A stretch of 64,000 nucleotides of DNA from Tsukamurella tyrosinosolvens (GCF_900104775.1 NZ_FNSA01000003.1:1736001-1800000), one strand, 5' to 3'; positions 40,044 through 49,982 are shown, counted from the stretch's first letter. The notes: generated by a model from the sequence alone, not told the origin. Numbers and translations are program-made.

Positions 40044-41557
40044 TGTCCGCGCTGAGCAAGGTGCACTCGGTCGCCATCACCGGGGTCGACGGTGCGGTGG
40101 TCGAGATCGAGGGCTGCATCGGTCCGGGCCTGCCGGCGGTGCACCTCGTGGGCCTGCCGGACACGGTGCTCAAGGAGTCCCGCGACCGGATCCGCGCCGC
40201 CATCGTCAACATCGGGATCAGATTCCCCGACACCCGGGTCACCGTCGCGCTGTCGCCGGCGACGCTGCCGAAGGTCGGCTCGGTCTACGACCTGCCCCTG
40301 GCGATCGCGATCCTCCTTGCGGCGGAGCGGGTGTCCGTCGGGCGGATCGACGGTGCCGTCCTGCTCGGGGAGCTCGCTCTCGACGGCCGTGTCCGGGCGG
40401 TGCGCGGGGTGCTTCCGGCCGTGCTCGCCGCGAAGGAGTCGGGCTTCACGCGCGCGGTGGTGCCGCTCGCCAACCTCGACGAGGCGGGCCTGGTGGACGG
40501 CATCGAGGTGCTCGGCGCCGCGCATCTGTCCGAGGTGGTGGCGTGGCTCGCTGGGGAGGGGCGTCTCGCCGAGCCGGGGCCGCTCGTCGCCGAGGACTGC
40601 GATCCGACGGTGGCGGACCTGGCCGACGTGGTGGGGCAGCCGGAGGCGAAGTACGCGCTCGAGGTGGCCGCCGCCGGAGCACACCACATCATGATGACGG
40701 GACCGCCGGGGATCGGGAAGACCATGCTGGCGTCGCGCCTGCCGGGGATCATGCCGGCGCTGGGCAGGCGCGAGGCGCTCGAGGTGAGTGCGATCCACTC
40801 GATCGCCGGGAACCTCCGCCCGGACCGCCCGCTCATCACCGTGCCGCCCTTCGTCGCGCCGCATCAGACGTCCTCGGTGAGCGCGCTCGTCGGAGGCGGC
40901 AGCGGATTGGCCCGGCCCGGCGCGGTCTCGCTCGCCCACCGCGGCGTGCTGTTCCTCGACGAGTGCGCCGAGATGGGGCCGCGTTCGCTGGAAGCCCTGC
41001 GGACGCCGTTGGAGGAGGGGCAGATCCGGCTGGCCCGGCGCGACGGCGTCGTGAAGTACCCGTCGCGGTTCCTGCTCGTGATGGCGGCGAATCCATGCCC
41101 GTGTGCGCCCGCCCGGAACGAGGACTGCACGTGCACGGCGACGGTGCGCCGCCGGTACCTGGGCCGGCTCTCGGGTCCGCTGCTGGATCGCGTGGACCTG
41201 TGGGTGCGCATGGAGCCGCCGGGGACGGGCGCGTTGCACGAGGACGGCGTCGCGGAGGAATCCAGTGTGTCGGTGCGCGATCGGGTACACCGGGCGCGGG
41301 AGGCCGCGGCGGACCGCTGGGGCGCCGAGGGCTGGCTGACCAACTCGGAGGTTCCGGGCGTCGTCTTGCGCCGGCGGTTCCGGCTCTCGGCCAAGGCTCT
41401 TCGTCCGCTGGAGCTCTACCTGCGGGGCGGGAAGATCACGGCGCGCGGCGCCGACCGCTGCCTGCGGCTGTCGTGGACCCTCGCGGACCTGCTCGGCCTC
41501 GACAAGCCGGGCGAGCCGGAAGTGGTGCAGGCCCTGCAGTTCCGGGACAAGGAGTGA
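40043..41557 (+). CDS. comM: ComM/YifB-type AAA+ helicase (Mg-chelatase-like)
   Basis: 504 residues from ATG 40043. N-terminal ChlI domain (VEIEGCIGPGLPAVHLVGLPD), AAA+ core with Walker A MTGPPGIGKTMLA and Walker B GVLFLDECAEMG, then a Cys cluster NPCPCAPARNEDCTC, and a C-terminal ChlI extension. ComM is a branch-migration helicase helping integrate DNA in naturally competent bacteria. It forms an operon with yraN and dprA. Confidence 0.93.
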   Translation: MSALSKVHSVAITGVDGAVVEIEGCIGPGLPAVHLVGLPDTVLKESRDRIRAAIVNIGIRFPDTRVTVALSPATLPKVGSVYDLPLAIAILLAAERVSVGRIDGAVLLGELALDGRVRAVRGVLPAVLAAKESGFTRAVVPLANLDEAGLVDGIEVLGAAHLSEVVAWLAGEGRLAEPGPLVAEDCDPTVADLADVVGQPEAKYALEVAAAGAHHIMMTGPPGIGKTMLASRLPGIMPALGRREALEVSAIHSIAGNLRPDRPLITVPPFVAPHQTSSVSALVGGGSGLARPGAVSLAHRGVLFLDECAEMGPRSLEALRTPLEEGQIRLARRDGVVKYPSRFLLVMAANPCPCAPARNEDCTCTATVRRRYLGRLSGPLLDRVDLWVRMEPPGTGALHEDGVAEESSVSVRDRVHRAREAAADRWGAEGWLTNSEVPGVVLRRRFRLSAKALRPLELYLRGGKITARGADRCLRLSWTLADLLGLDKPGEPEVVQALQFRDKE

Positions 41558-41559
41558 CG

Positions 41560-42708
41560 ATGACCGACGACGTGCGGCGGGCGTGGGCGTACCTGAGCCG
41601 AGTCGCGGAGCCGCCCTGCGGGACGCTGGTCGCCCTCGTCGAGGAGGTGGGGCCCGTGGCCGCAGCCGACATGGTGCGTCGGCAGGAGTTCGCCGACGGC
41701 TTCGAGGCGGTGGCCGACGGCACCGTCGGGCGGGCGCAGGAGGATCGGGCCGAGGCCGACCTCGCTCACATCGCGCACCTCGGCGGCCGGCTCGTGACGC
41801 CGGACGATGAGGGGTGGCCCGAGCAGGCCCTGCGGCGGCTCGCGGAGCGTCTGCCATCGGAGGACACCGAGCACGAGGACGAAGTCCGCGAGCTGCGGCC
41901 GGTGGCGCTGTGGGTGGTCGGCCGGGGGCGGCTCGACGAGCTGCTGGAGCGGTCCGTCGCGATGGTGGGGACCCGCGCACCGTCGAGCTACGGCGAGCGG
42001 GTGACCGACGACTTCGCGGGCGACCTCGCGGCCGAGGGGTTCACGATCGTCTCCGGCGGCGCGTACGGGATCGACGGTGCCGCGCACCGCGCGGCGCTCG
42101 CCGCGGAGGGCCATACGGTGGCCTTCGTCGCGGGCGGTCTCGACCGGCCGTACCCCGCCGGGCACGCGGGCCTGTTCCGGCGCATCGCCGAGACGGGACT
42201 GGTGGCCTCCGAATATCCGCCGGGCGGCGTGCCCGCGCGGCACCGCTTCCTGAACCGCAACCGGATCGTGGGAACCGCCACCGGCGGCGTCGTGGTGGTG
42301 GAGGCGGGATTCCGGTCGGGCACCAAGAACACCGCTACCTGGGCGCGGCGCCGCGGGGTACCGGTGTGCGCCGTGCCCGGCCCCGTCACGGCGGCGACCT
42401 CGGTGTCCTGTCATCAGTTGATCCGCGAGGGCGCGGTCCTGGTCACCCGGTCCGCGGAGGTGATCGAGGAGGTGGGCAGGATCGGCGAACTCGCGCTCGA
42501 ACTCGACGTCCCGGCGCGCCCGACCGACGGTCTCGACGGTGTGGCGCTCCGGGTGCACGGCGCGCTCCCGGCGAAATCCGCGTTGCCGGTGTCGGAGATC
42601 GCCGTGATCGCCGGGCTGCCGGCGCGGGCCGTGATGGGACAGCTCGCGCTGCTGGAGACGAAGGGGCTCGTCCGGCGCGACGGCGCCCTATGGCGCCTGG
42701 ACGGCTGA
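41560..42708 (+). CDS. dprA: DNA-processing protein DprA
   Basis: 382 residues from ATG 41560, with AAGGAG five bases before (a GTG at 41554 overlapping the comM stop is the alternative). Rossmann-like DprA domain: VAMVGTRAPSSYGERV, IVSGGAYGIDGAAHRAAL, VAFVAGGLDRPYPAGH and EYPPGGVPARHRFLNRNRI. A C-terminal winged helix (LPVSEIAVIAGLPARAVMG) follows. DprA loads RecA on incoming single-stranded DNA. Confidence 0.96.
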   Translation: MTDDVRRAWAYLSRVAEPPCGTLVALVEEVGPVAAADMVRRQEFADGFEAVADGTVGRAQEDRAEADLAHIAHLGGRLVTPDDEGWPEQALRRLAERLPSEDTEHEDEVRELRPVALWVVGRGRLDELLERSVAMVGTRAPSSYGERVTDDFAGDLAAEGFTIVSGGAYGIDGAAHRAALAAEGHTVAFVAGGLDRPYPAGHAGLFRRIAETGLVASEYPPGGVPARHRFLNRNRIVGTATGGVVVVEAGFRSGTKNTATWARRRGVPVCAVPGPVTAATSVSCHQLIREGAVLVTRSAEVIEEVGRIGELALELDVPARPTDGLDGVALRVHGALPAKSALPVSEIAVIAGLPARAVMGQLALLETKGLVRRDGALWRLDG

Positions 42709-42981
42709 CCGGCGCGACGCGGCGCGATGTAGATCCGGTGAACGCGGGCACGTTGGAGTTTGCAACCGCCTCAAGCGATCACGGGCCGGTCAGACGAAAT
42801 GCCGGAAATGCGATCGGTTGTCGCCGAGATTGGGGGTGTTGACGAGAGAACGGACCGCGGAGTGCCTAGGGTTGGCCGCAGGGTGGCGGTGTCCAGTAAC
42901 CGGCGTGGTCCCCAAGTCCTTCCCGTGGATGCCCTCCGCGCGTTCGGCGTGCCCGGGTATCGCTGATCGAGAGGTGAACCC
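42709..42981. promoter_or_regulatory. Upstream region of the MscS-like gene
   Basis: 273 bp without a gene. TTGACG (near 42839) and TAGGGT (near 42871) are promoter-like but 20 or more bp apart. GAGAGGTG precedes the ATG at 42982. No terminator is obvious after dprA. Confidence 0.3.
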
Positions 42982-44229
42982 ATGACCTCCCAACTCGCCA
43001 TCGACTACGGGGCGGGGCTCTCCGACGCGTGGAGCTCCGTCGCGACCTTCGTCCCCAAACTGGCCGCCTTCCTGGTCATCCTGATCATCGGTTGGATCAT
43101 CGCGAAGATCCTCTCCAAGATCATCGCGAAGATCCTCGCCAAGGTGGGCTTCGACCGGCTCGCGGAGCGCAGCGGCCTGCAGGGCGTGCTCGCCAAGAGC
43201 GACTACGACGCCTCGACCCTGCTCGCCAAGGTCGTCTACTACGCGGTCCTGCTCATCACCCTGCAGCTCGCGATCGGCGTCTTCGGCCCCAATCCGATCG
43301 GTGACCTGCTGTCCAGGTTCGTCGCGTGGCTGCCGAAGCTGTTCGTGGCGATCCTCATCATCGTGATCGTCGCCGCGATCGCGAAGGCCGTGAAGGACAT
43401 CGTCGGGGGCGCGCTCGGCAGCGCCTCGTACGGCCCGCTGCTCGCCACCATCGCCTCGCTGTTCATCTGGGGTGCCGGGATCATCGCGGCCCTCAACCAG
43501 ATCGGCGTCGCGACCACCGTGACCACACCGGTCCTCGTCGCGGTGCTCGCCACCCTCGGCGGCGTCATCGTCGTGGGCGTCGGCGGCGGGCTGGTCAAGC
43601 CCATGCAGCAGCGCTGGGACGGCTGGCTCGGCAAGATCGAGGCCGAGATCCCCGCCCGCAAGGCGGAGCGCGAGGCCGCCGCGAAGGAGACCGCGCGGCA
43701 CGGCCAGGCGCAGCGCCCCGATCCGGCCGCGGGGGACCACCCGTTGGCGCAGGCCACCATCCAGGGGGCGGCGCAGGCTCCCGCGCAGGCGCCGGGCTAC
43801 CAGCCGCCGCTCCCGCCGCAGGCGCCGCTCTCGACGCAGCACACCCAGGCCGTTCCGCAACAGGCGCCGAGCACCGGACAACAGTTCGCCCAGGGCGGGC
43901 AGCCGCCGACCGTCGGGCTGCCGGCGCAGCCCGCAGGCCAGCACCAGCCCGGGCAGCATCAGTACGGAGGGCGGGCGCCGCAGCACAGCGCGCCGAGCCA
44001 GCAGCAGGGCTGGCAGCCCGGGCCCGACGCCTGGAACCGGCAGGCCCCCGAGGCTCCGACGTGGCAGCCGGGGGAGACCCCGCAGACGGGGCAGCACGCG
44101 GGGCACCCCGGCGCTGAGCCGCAGGGATGGCAGCAGGGATGGCAGCCCGGGCCCGACCCCGAGCGCTGGCCCGGCTCGGACCCGCAGGACCCGGGTCGCC
44201 CGGGCGGGCAGCAGCCGCCGCAGAACTGA
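42982..44229 (+). CDS. MscS-like conserved-TM-helix membrane protein with Pro/Gln-rich tail
   Basis: 415 residues. Residues 20-210 contain four or five transmembrane helices with the repeated amphipathic pattern ILIIGWIIAKILSKIIAKI and a Gly-rich helix LGGVIVVGVGGGLVKP, which fits the conserved-TM-helix family related to small mechanosensitive channels (CmpX type). It lacks the MscS beta domain. The C-terminal 180 residues are rich in Pro, Gln, Gly and Trp (repeated GWQPGPD), probably a disordered cytoplasmic region. Confidence 0.8.
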   Translation: MTSQLAIDYGAGLSDAWSSVATFVPKLAAFLVILIIGWIIAKILSKIIAKILAKVGFDRLAERSGLQGVLAKSDYDASTLLAKVVYYAVLLITLQLAIGVFGPNPIGDLLSRFVAWLPKLFVAILIIVIVAAIAKAVKDIVGGALGSASYGPLLATIASLFIWGAGIIAALNQIGVATTVTTPVLVAVLATLGGVIVVGVGGGLVKPMQQRWDGWLGKIEAEIPARKAEREAAAKETARHGQAQRPDPAAGDHPLAQATIQGAAQAPAQAPGYQPPLPPQAPLSTQHTQAVPQQAPSTGQQFAQGGQPPTVGLPAQPAGQHQPGQHQYGGRAPQHSAPSQQQGWQPGPDAWNRQAPEAPTWQPGETPQTGQHAGHPGAEPQGWQQGWQPGPDPERWPGSDPQDPGRPGGQQPPQN

Positions 44230-44243
44230 ATCGATCTCGAACC

Positions 44244-44280
44244 CGCCGGCCGGCCCGCGTACGACGCGGACCGGCCGGCG
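44244..44280. terminator. Bidirectional terminator hairpin
   Basis: Outer arms CGCCGGCCGG (44244-44253) and CCGGCCGGCG (44271-44280), inner arms CCGCG/CGCGG, one mismatch, 5-nt loop: 15 pairs. It lies between the converging genes ending at 44229 and 44296, so it can serve both. Confidence 0.7.
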
Positions 44281-44295
44281 CGGTGTTCGGCGGGG

Positions 44296-44847
44296 CTAGG
44301 CGGGCCGCAGGGGCGCGTCCTCAGGGGCGATCAGCTCGCCGTTCTTCATCAGCTCCGGATCGGTGCACGAGGCGAGGTCGAAGCAGCACGGGCGGCGCTT
44401 GCCGGAGCGCATCTTCGAGATGGTCACGTCCACGCGCTTCGCCCGGGTCGCCGGGTTCTTCGTCGCGCCGATCCACCGCACCCACTCCCACCGCGCCATC
44501 GGCGTGATGTCCGTCCAGACGTCGGCGGTGTCGGGCGCGGCGTCGAGGGCGGACCGCAGGTCGTCGGGAACCGTCGGCTCCGGCCACTCCTTCGTCGGCG
44601 CGATGTCCACGGCGACCTGGTCGCCGGCTTCGACCGGGGTGTCGTCGAGGGCGATCCAGTGCCCCTTGCGGCCGTCGGGCTCGACGACGGTGCGGAAGTC
44701 CGCGCCGTCGAGGGTGCCGGTGACGGCGACCTGGCCGCGCGACGGGAGCGCGGCGCTCGCGTCGGCCGGCAGCCGGACGAGGGTCCGCTCGCCGAGCCGT
44801 TCGGCGGTGGCGGTGAAGCGGGCGGCGGTGGCGCTGCGGGCGGTCAT
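44296..44847 (-). CDS. YdeI/OmdA-like protein (DUF1905 plus OmdA domain)
   Basis: 183 residues from ATG 44847, preceded by GAGGAG. The N-terminal half is a DUF1905 beta domain (RFTATAERLGERTLVRLP, RGQVAVTGTLDGADFRT). The C-terminal half has VPDDLRSALDAAPD and the helical EWVRWIGATKNPATRAKRV typical of the YdeI/OmpD-associated family, linked in other bacteria to peptide resistance. A short Cys-containing tail (RPCCFDLASC) is unusual and might bind metal. Confidence 0.85.
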   Translation of the reverse strand: MTARSATAARFTATAERLGERTLVRLPADASAALPSRGQVAVTGTLDGADFRTVVEPDGRKGHWIALDDTPVEAGDQVAVDIAPTKEWPEPTVPDDLRSALDAAPDTADVWTDITPMARWEWVRWIGATKNPATRAKRVDVTISKMRSGKRRPCCFDLASCTDPELMKNGELIAPEDAPLRPA

Positions 44848-45127
44848 GATGCTCTCCTCGCGGTGGTCCTCGGGTTCCCCACCGAGATTACGAGCGGCGG
44901 ACCGCGCGGGCTTCTCGATTCGTGATCGATCGGCCCCGCCGACCGGCTCCGCGGCCGCCGGATGATTCGGTGCACTCATGAGCGAAACCGGCGGCGGACC
45001 GTCGAACCTGGTCACGGAACCGGGCGCCGGGCCGAACCCCACTCTTGTCCCACCGATGTACTAACCAGTAGGTATCGTTCACGCAGCTGGGAGATCCCCG
45101 GTGCCGTCGAGTTGGAGAACAATAGCC
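44848..45127. promoter_or_regulatory. Divergent region between the YdeI-like gene and metQ
   Basis: 280 bp without a gene. It must hold promoters in both directions. TATCGT at 45073-45078 is a possible metQ -10, and GGAGA precedes the metQ start. The AT-richer patch TACTAACCAGTAGGTATCG (45059-45077) could be an operator. I saw no SAM riboswitch. Confidence 0.35.
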
Positions 45128-46003
45128 GTGAAGATGAAGCGTTTCGCGCTCGCCCTGGTCGTGCCCATCGCCCTCGCCTCGGGTGTCGCCGCGTGCGGCT
45201 CGAGCTCGAGCAGTGACGCCGTCACCATCGGCGTGACCGACGGTGCCCAGGCGTTCTGGCAGGTGTACAAGGGGCTCGCGAAGGACCAGGGCATCGACGT
45301 GGAGCTGAAGAACTTCAGCGACTACAAGCAGCCCAACGCCGCGCTCAACGACGGCGACCTGAACATCAACGAGTACCAGCACCTGCTGTTCCTGGCCGAT
45401 TACAACGCCAAGAACAACACCAAGCTGGTGCCGATCGGCGCGACCGCGATCTACCCACTGCCGCTGTACTCGAAGAAGCACAAGTCGGTGGCCGACATCC
45501 CGCAGGGCGGCACCATCGTCGTGCCCGACGACCCGACCAACCTCTCCCGCGCCCTGCTGGTGCTGTACTCGGCGGGCCTGGTGAAGTTCAAGGTCGAGCA
45601 GAACCCGTTCGTCACGCCGGCCGACATCGACACCGCCGCGTCGAAGGTCACCGTCAAGACGGTCGACGCCAACCAGACCGCCCTGAGCCTCGACAGCGTC
45701 GACGGCGCCGTGGTCAACAACGATCCGGCCGAGAACGCCAAGCTCGGCAAGGACCTCATCATCGCGAAGGACGACCCGGCGAACCCGGCGTCGGAGCCGT
45801 ACATAAACGCCTTCGTCGTCCGCGAGGCCGACAAGGACAACCCGAAGTACCTGCAGCTGGCCAAGCTGTACCAGGATCAGAAGGTCGTCGAGGCGCTGCG
45901 CAAGGACAAGGGCGACACGTTCATCCTCATCCAGAAGCCCGCGAACGAGCTGCAGCAGATCACGGTCAAGCTGCAGGAGCAGGTCAAGGCCCGCGGCAAG
46001 TGA
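45128..46003 (+). CDS. metQ: Methionine ABC transporter substrate-binding lipoprotein
   Basis: 291 residues from GTG 45128 (ATG 45134 is an alternative). Signal sequence with lipobox GVAACG, so lipid-anchored. The NlpA/MetQ family is seen in ITIGVTDG-like VTIGVTDGAQAFWQVYKG, LNDGDLNINEYQHLLFL and VVPDDPTNLSRALLVL. It captures methionine outside the cell for MetN and MetI, which follow with overlapping reading frames. Binding of a related ligand cannot be excluded. Confidence 0.92.
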   Translation: MKMKRFALALVVPIALASGVAACGSSSSSDAVTIGVTDGAQAFWQVYKGLAKDQGIDVELKNFSDYKQPNAALNDGDLNINEYQHLLFLADYNAKNNTKLVPIGATAIYPLPLYSKKHKSVADIPQGGTIVVPDDPTNLSRALLVLYSAGLVKFKVEQNPFVTPADIDTAASKVTVKTVDANQTALSLDSVDGAVVNNDPAENAKLGKDLIIAKDDPANPASEPYINAFVVREADKDNPKYLQLAKLYQDQKVVEALRKDKGDTFILIQKPANELQQITVKLQEQVKARGK

Positions 46004-47046
46004 GTAGCGCGACCGACACCCGGGTGGCGATCGAGTTCCGCGACGCCACCCGGGATTTCGGCACGACCACGGCGCTCGACGGGGTCAGCTTCGCGATCCC
46101 CGAGGGATCGATCACCGGCGTGATCGGCCAGTCCGGCGCCGGCAAGTCCACGCTGATCCGCACCATCAACGGCCTCGAGTCGACCACGTCCGGCGAGGTG
46201 CGCGTGCTCGACACCGTGGTGGGCACGCTCGGCGAGCGGGACCTGCAGAAGCTGCGCGCCCAGGTGGGCATGATCTTCCAGCGGTTCAACCTCATGAACT
46301 CGCGCACGGTCGCCGGGAACGTCGAGTACCCGCTGACCCTCGGGGACCTGTCGAAGGCCGAGCGGCGTACGCGCGTCGCCGAACTGCTCGACTTCGTCGG
46401 CATCGGCGACAAGGCGAAGCAGTACCCGAACAAGCTCTCGGGCGGACAGAGCCAGCGCGTCGGCATCGCCCGCGCGTTGGCCCGCAACCCGAAGATCCTG
46501 CTCGCGGACGAGGCCACCAGCGCGCTCGACCCCGGCACCACCAGCGAGGTCCTCGACCTGCTGCTGCGGGTCAACCGCGAGTTCGGCACCACCATCGTGG
46601 TGATCACCCACGAGATGGACGTGATCCGGCGGATCTGCGACACCGTCGCGGTGCTCGATCACGGCAAGCTCGTCGACTACGGGCCGGTGTACGACGTCTT
46701 CGCCGCGCCCACCTCGCCCGCCACCACGTCGCTCATCCACGCGGCCGTCGGCGACGACGTGACCCCGGAGACCCTGCGGCGCCTGCACGCGGCCCGGCCC
46801 GGCACCGTCGTCACCGTCGATGTGCGGGACGAGCCCGACGCCCTCGACGCGGCGGAGGTCTTCGCCGCGCACGGCACCGGCGCCCGCGTCCTCTACGGCG
46901 GCGTCGCCGAGGTCGGCGGCCGCCCGTTCGGCTCGCTGACCTACTCGGTGACCGGCGACGAGGCCGCGGTCGCGGCGGCTGTCGCCCAACTCGGATCCCT
47001 CGCGCACGTCAAGGACCCGCAGACCGGTCAGGAGATCGCCCGATGA
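46000..47046 (+). CDS. metN: Methionine ABC transporter ATPase
   Basis: 348 residues from GTG overlapping the metQ TGA. Walker A GQSGAGKSTLIRT, signature LSGGQSQRVGIARAL, Walker B KILLADEATSALDP, H-loop VVITHEMD. The C-terminal NIL domain (about 265-345) is the regulatory site where methionine inhibits transport in known MetN proteins. It overlaps metI by 4 bp. Confidence 0.96.
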   Translation: MSSATDTRVAIEFRDATRDFGTTTALDGVSFAIPEGSITGVIGQSGAGKSTLIRTINGLESTTSGEVRVLDTVVGTLGERDLQKLRAQVGMIFQRFNLMNSRTVAGNVEYPLTLGDLSKAERRTRVAELLDFVGIGDKAKQYPNKLSGGQSQRVGIARALARNPKILLADEATSALDPGTTSEVLDLLLRVNREFGTTIVVITHEMDVIRRICDTVAVLDHGKLVDYGPVYDVFAAPTSPATTSLIHAAVGDDVTPETLRRLHAARPGTVVTVDVRDEPDALDAAEVFAAHGTGARVLYGGVAEVGGRPFGSLTYSVTGDEAAVAAAVAQLGSLAHVKDPQTGQEIAR

Positions 47047-47729
47047 CCTACCCGACCTTCCTGGACGACGTCTTCCCGCCCGGCACGCAGGACGTCTTCC
47101 TCGACGCCATCGGCGAGACCGTCCGTCTCGTCGGCATCACGATGATCGTCGGCGGCCTGCTGGGACTCGTCTACGGCACCCTGCTCTACGCCACCCGGCC
47201 GGGCAACCTGCTCGCGAACCGGGCCGTGTTCTCCGTGCTCAACGTGCTGGTCAACATCATCCGGCCCATCCCGTTCATCATCTTCATCACGGCGATCGCG
47301 CCGATCACCAAGGAGGTGATCGGCACCCGGATCGGCGTGGAGGCCGCGGCCTTCGCGATGACGGTGATGGCGACCTTCGTGATCGGCCGCGTCGTCGAGC
47401 AGAACCTCGTGACCGTCGATCCGGGCGTGGTCGAGGCCGCACGGTCGATGGGGGCGAGCAAGGTCCGCACGCTCGCGACCGTCGTGATCCCGGAGGGCCT
47501 CGCGCCGCTCACCCTGGGCTACACGTTCATGTTCGTCGCGGTGGTCGACATGTCGGCCATGGCCGGCTACGTCGGCGGCGGCGGCCTTGGCGACTTCGCG
47601 CGCCAGTACGGCTACCAGCAGAACAACTGGCAGCTCACGCTGGTGGTGATCGTGGTGCTCATCGTGGTGGTGCAGATCGCGCAGTTCTTCGGCAACTGGC
47701 TCAGCCGCCGGCTGCAGCACCGTGACTGA
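47043..47729 (+). CDS. metI: Methionine ABC transporter permease
   Basis: 228 residues, five predicted transmembrane helices. The EAA loop that contacts the ATPase reads VEAARSMGASKVRTLATVVIPEGL. Closing motif GYVGGGGLGDFARQYGY matches MetI. Completes the metQNI importer. Confidence 0.96.
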   Translation: MTYPTFLDDVFPPGTQDVFLDAIGETVRLVGITMIVGGLLGLVYGTLLYATRPGNLLANRAVFSVLNVLVNIIRPIPFIIFITAIAPITKEVIGTRIGVEAAAFAMTVMATFVIGRVVEQNLVTVDPGVVEAARSMGASKVRTLATVVIPEGLAPLTLGYTFMFVAVVDMSAMAGYVGGGGLGDFARQYGYQQNNWQLTLVVIVVLIVVVQIAQFFGNWLSRRLQHRD

Positions 47730-49008
47730 GACGGGTGCGGTCACGTCGCCCGCGACGGGACCGAACCGGCGCACGCAGGTCCTCACCGGGTCGGTGGGGC
47801 ACCTCGTCGAGTACTTCGACTGGAGCGCGTACTCGTTCCTCGCGATCTACTTCTCGCGCCAGTTCTTCCCGGGCGACGCCGAATCGGTGGTGCCCCTGCT
47901 CGCGACCTTCACGGTGTTCGCGGTCGGCTTCCTCGCGCGGCCGGTCGGCGGCATCCTCATGGGCAGGATGGCCGACCGGTACGGGCGCAAGCCCACGCTG
48001 GCCGTCGGCGTCGCGATGATGGGGCTGGGCAGCCTCCTCATCGGCGTCGCGCCCACCTACGCGCAGGTGGGTATCCTCGCGCCCGTCATCCTCGTGGTGG
48101 CGCGGCTGATCCAGGGGCTCTCGACCGGCGGCGAGCTCTCCACCGCCACCGCCTTCCTCGTCGAATCCGCCCCCGCGGGCCGCCGCGGCGCCTACGGGAG
48201 CATCGTCAACGTGGGGTCCAGCCTCGGAAAGGTGCTGTGCCTGCTGGCCATCACGCTCCTGGTCGGGACCGTCGGCGCGGACGCGATGGCGGACTGGGCG
48301 TGGCGGGTCCCGTTCCTCCTCGGCGCCGTCCTCGCGGTGGTCGCCTGGTGGATCCGGCGCAGCGCCGCGGAGACCCTGGTCGATGCCGGTGCGCCCGCCC
48401 GCGCGAACCCGTACCGCGAGATCCTCTCCGCCCACCGCACCGATTTCGCGCGGGCCTTCGTCCTCACCTCGACCACCGCCGCCGTGTTCTACGCGTGGAG
48501 CACGTTCGTGCCCACCTGGGCGATCCTCACCGAGGGATTGAACAAGCAGAGCGCCGTGACCATCTCGGCGATCGCCTTCGTCGTCTACGGGCTCGTTCAG
48601 ATCCCGCTCGGCCTGCTCTCGGACCGGATCGGCCGCAAGCCGATGATGTCCGCGTTCTTGATCGCCGGCGCCGTGGCGACGATCCCGCTGTTCCTCGCCC
48701 TCTCCGACGTTTTCCTCACGGTGCTGGCCGTGCAGTGCGCGGGCATGGGGATCACCGCGCTCATGATGGCGAGCCTCGGCACGGCCCTCGCCGAGATGTT
48801 CCCGGCTCGGATCCGCGTGCTGGCCACCGGCACCGCGTTCTCGCTCGCGACCGCGATCTTCGGCGGCACCGTCCCCGCCATCGGCACGGCGCTGCACGAG
48901 CGCGGCCTCGACCTGGCCTTCCCGATCTACCTCGTGGTGCTGCACCTCGTCGCGCTGCCCGTGGTTTTCCGCTGCCGCGAGACCGCGCACACCCCGCTTC
49001 CCGATTGA
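47722..49008 (+). CDS. MFS transporter, metabolite:H+ symporter type
   Basis: 428 residues, twelve transmembrane helices. Starts at GTG 47722, 8 bp inside metI. MFS signatures GRMADRYGRKPTL and GLLSDRIGRKPMM and the early HLVEYFDWSAYSFLAIYF fit the MHS family (alpha-ketoglutarate, citrate, proline-betaine symporters). The overlap with metI suggests co-expression, so a methionine-related or organic-acid substrate is possible. Confidence 0.88.
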   Translation: MTETGAVTSPATGPNRRTQVLTGSVGHLVEYFDWSAYSFLAIYFSRQFFPGDAESVVPLLATFTVFAVGFLARPVGGILMGRMADRYGRKPTLAVGVAMMGLGSLLIGVAPTYAQVGILAPVILVVARLIQGLSTGGELSTATAFLVESAPAGRRGAYGSIVNVGSSLGKVLCLLAITLLVGTVGADAMADWAWRVPFLLGAVLAVVAWWIRRSAAETLVDAGAPARANPYREILSAHRTDFARAFVLTSTTAAVFYAWSTFVPTWAILTEGLNKQSAVTISAIAFVVYGLVQIPLGLLSDRIGRKPMMSAFLIAGAVATIPLFLALSDVFLTVLAVQCAGMGITALMMASLGTALAEMFPARIRVLATGTAFSLATAIFGGTVPAIGTALHERGLDLAFPIYLVVLHLVALPVVFRCRETAHTPLPD

Positions 49009-49070
49009 ACACCGTTCCTGTTCATCGCGACCTGCGGCTTTCCGGTCCGAAACGGTGTTCAATTCGGGGC

Positions 49071-49076
49071 TAGGGT
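49071..49076 (+). promoter_or_regulatory. -10 box for leaderless start of xerC
   Basis: TAGGGT ends 6 nt before the ATG at 49083. AGGGG lies in the gap but only 1-2 nt from the ATG. Confidence 0.5.
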
Positions 49077-49082
49077 AGGGGT

Positions 49083-49979
49083 ATGAGCGAGGCGCTGGCG
49101 GAGTACGAGACGTACCTGCGGCTCGAGCGCGGCCGCAGCGAGCACACCGTGCGCGCGTACCTCGCCGACCTCACCGCGCTCCTCGCGTTCGCCGCGGACC
49201 GCGGGGTCGCGGCGGACCGTCTGGACCTGGCGACGCTGCGCGCGTGGTTGGGGGAGCGGGCCGCGTCCGGCGCCGCCCGGACCACCCTCGCGCGACAGGC
49301 ATCGTCGGCCCGCACGTACACGGCGTGGGCCGCCCGACGGGGCCACCTCGACGCCGACCCCGGCGTCCGGCTCAAGGCGCCGCGCGCGCACCGCACGCTG
49401 CCCACGGTCCTCTCGTCCGACGATGCCGGGCAGGCGCTGCGCAACGCCGCCTCCGGTGCGGCGGAGGGCGATCCGATCGCGGTCCGCGACCTCGCGATCG
49501 CCGAGCTGCTCTACGCCACGGGGATCCGCGTGAGCGAGCTGTGCGGCCTCGACCTCGGATCCGTCGACCACGGCCGGCGCGTCCTCACCGTGATCGGTAA
49601 GGGGAACAAGGAGCGGACGGTGCCCTTCGGCGCCCCTGCCGCCGCGGCCCTGCGGCGGTGGCTCGACGAGGCACGGCCCGCGCTGGCCGGCGACCGCTCC
49701 GGCGATGCCCTGTTCCTCGGGGCGCGCGGAGGACGGCTCGACCCGCGGCAGGCGCGCACCGTCGTGCACCAGGTCACCGGCTCGGTGCCGGGCGGGCGTG
49801 AGGTCGCGCCGCACGGACTCCGGCACACCGCCGCCACCCACCTGCTCGACGGTGGCGCGGACCTGCGCGTCGTGCAGGAGCTTCTCGGCCACTCGTCGCT
49901 GGCGACGACGCAGCTGTACACGCACGTCTCCGTCGCGCGGCTGCGGGCCGCCCACGAGCAGGCGCACCCGCGCGCGTAG
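49083..49979 (+). CDS. xerC: Tyrosine recombinase XerC
   Basis: 298 residues, typical length. N-terminal core-binding domain ([20 protein letters not shown]), then catalytic domain with Arg in [14 protein letters not shown], Lys in [24 protein letters not shown] (His-x-x-Arg), His in [11 protein letters not shown] and Tyr in LYTHVS. With XerD it resolves chromosome dimers at dif. The position downstream of dprA fits the mycobacterial order. Its 3' end faces zwf 3 bp away. Confidence 0.93.
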   Translation: MSEALAEYETYLRLERGRSEHTVRAYLADLTALLAFAADRGVAADRLDLATLRAWLGERAASGAARTTLARQASSARTYTAWAARRGHLDADPGVRLKAPRAHRTLPTVLSSDDAGQALRNAASGAAEGDPIAVRDLAIAELLYATGIRVSELCGLDLGSVDHGRRVLTVIGKGNKERTVPFGAPAAAALRRWLDEARPALAGDRSGDALFLGARGGRLDPRQARTVVHQVTGSVPGGREVAPHGLRHTAATHLLDGGADLRVVQELLGHSSLATTQLYTHVSVARLRAAHEQAHPRA

Positions 49980-49982
49980 CCC

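Noticed and set aside
44848-45127. A SAM-sensing riboswitch before metQNI
   Set aside because: No conserved SAM-I, SAM-II or SAM-IV core could be seen by eye in the 280-bp gap.
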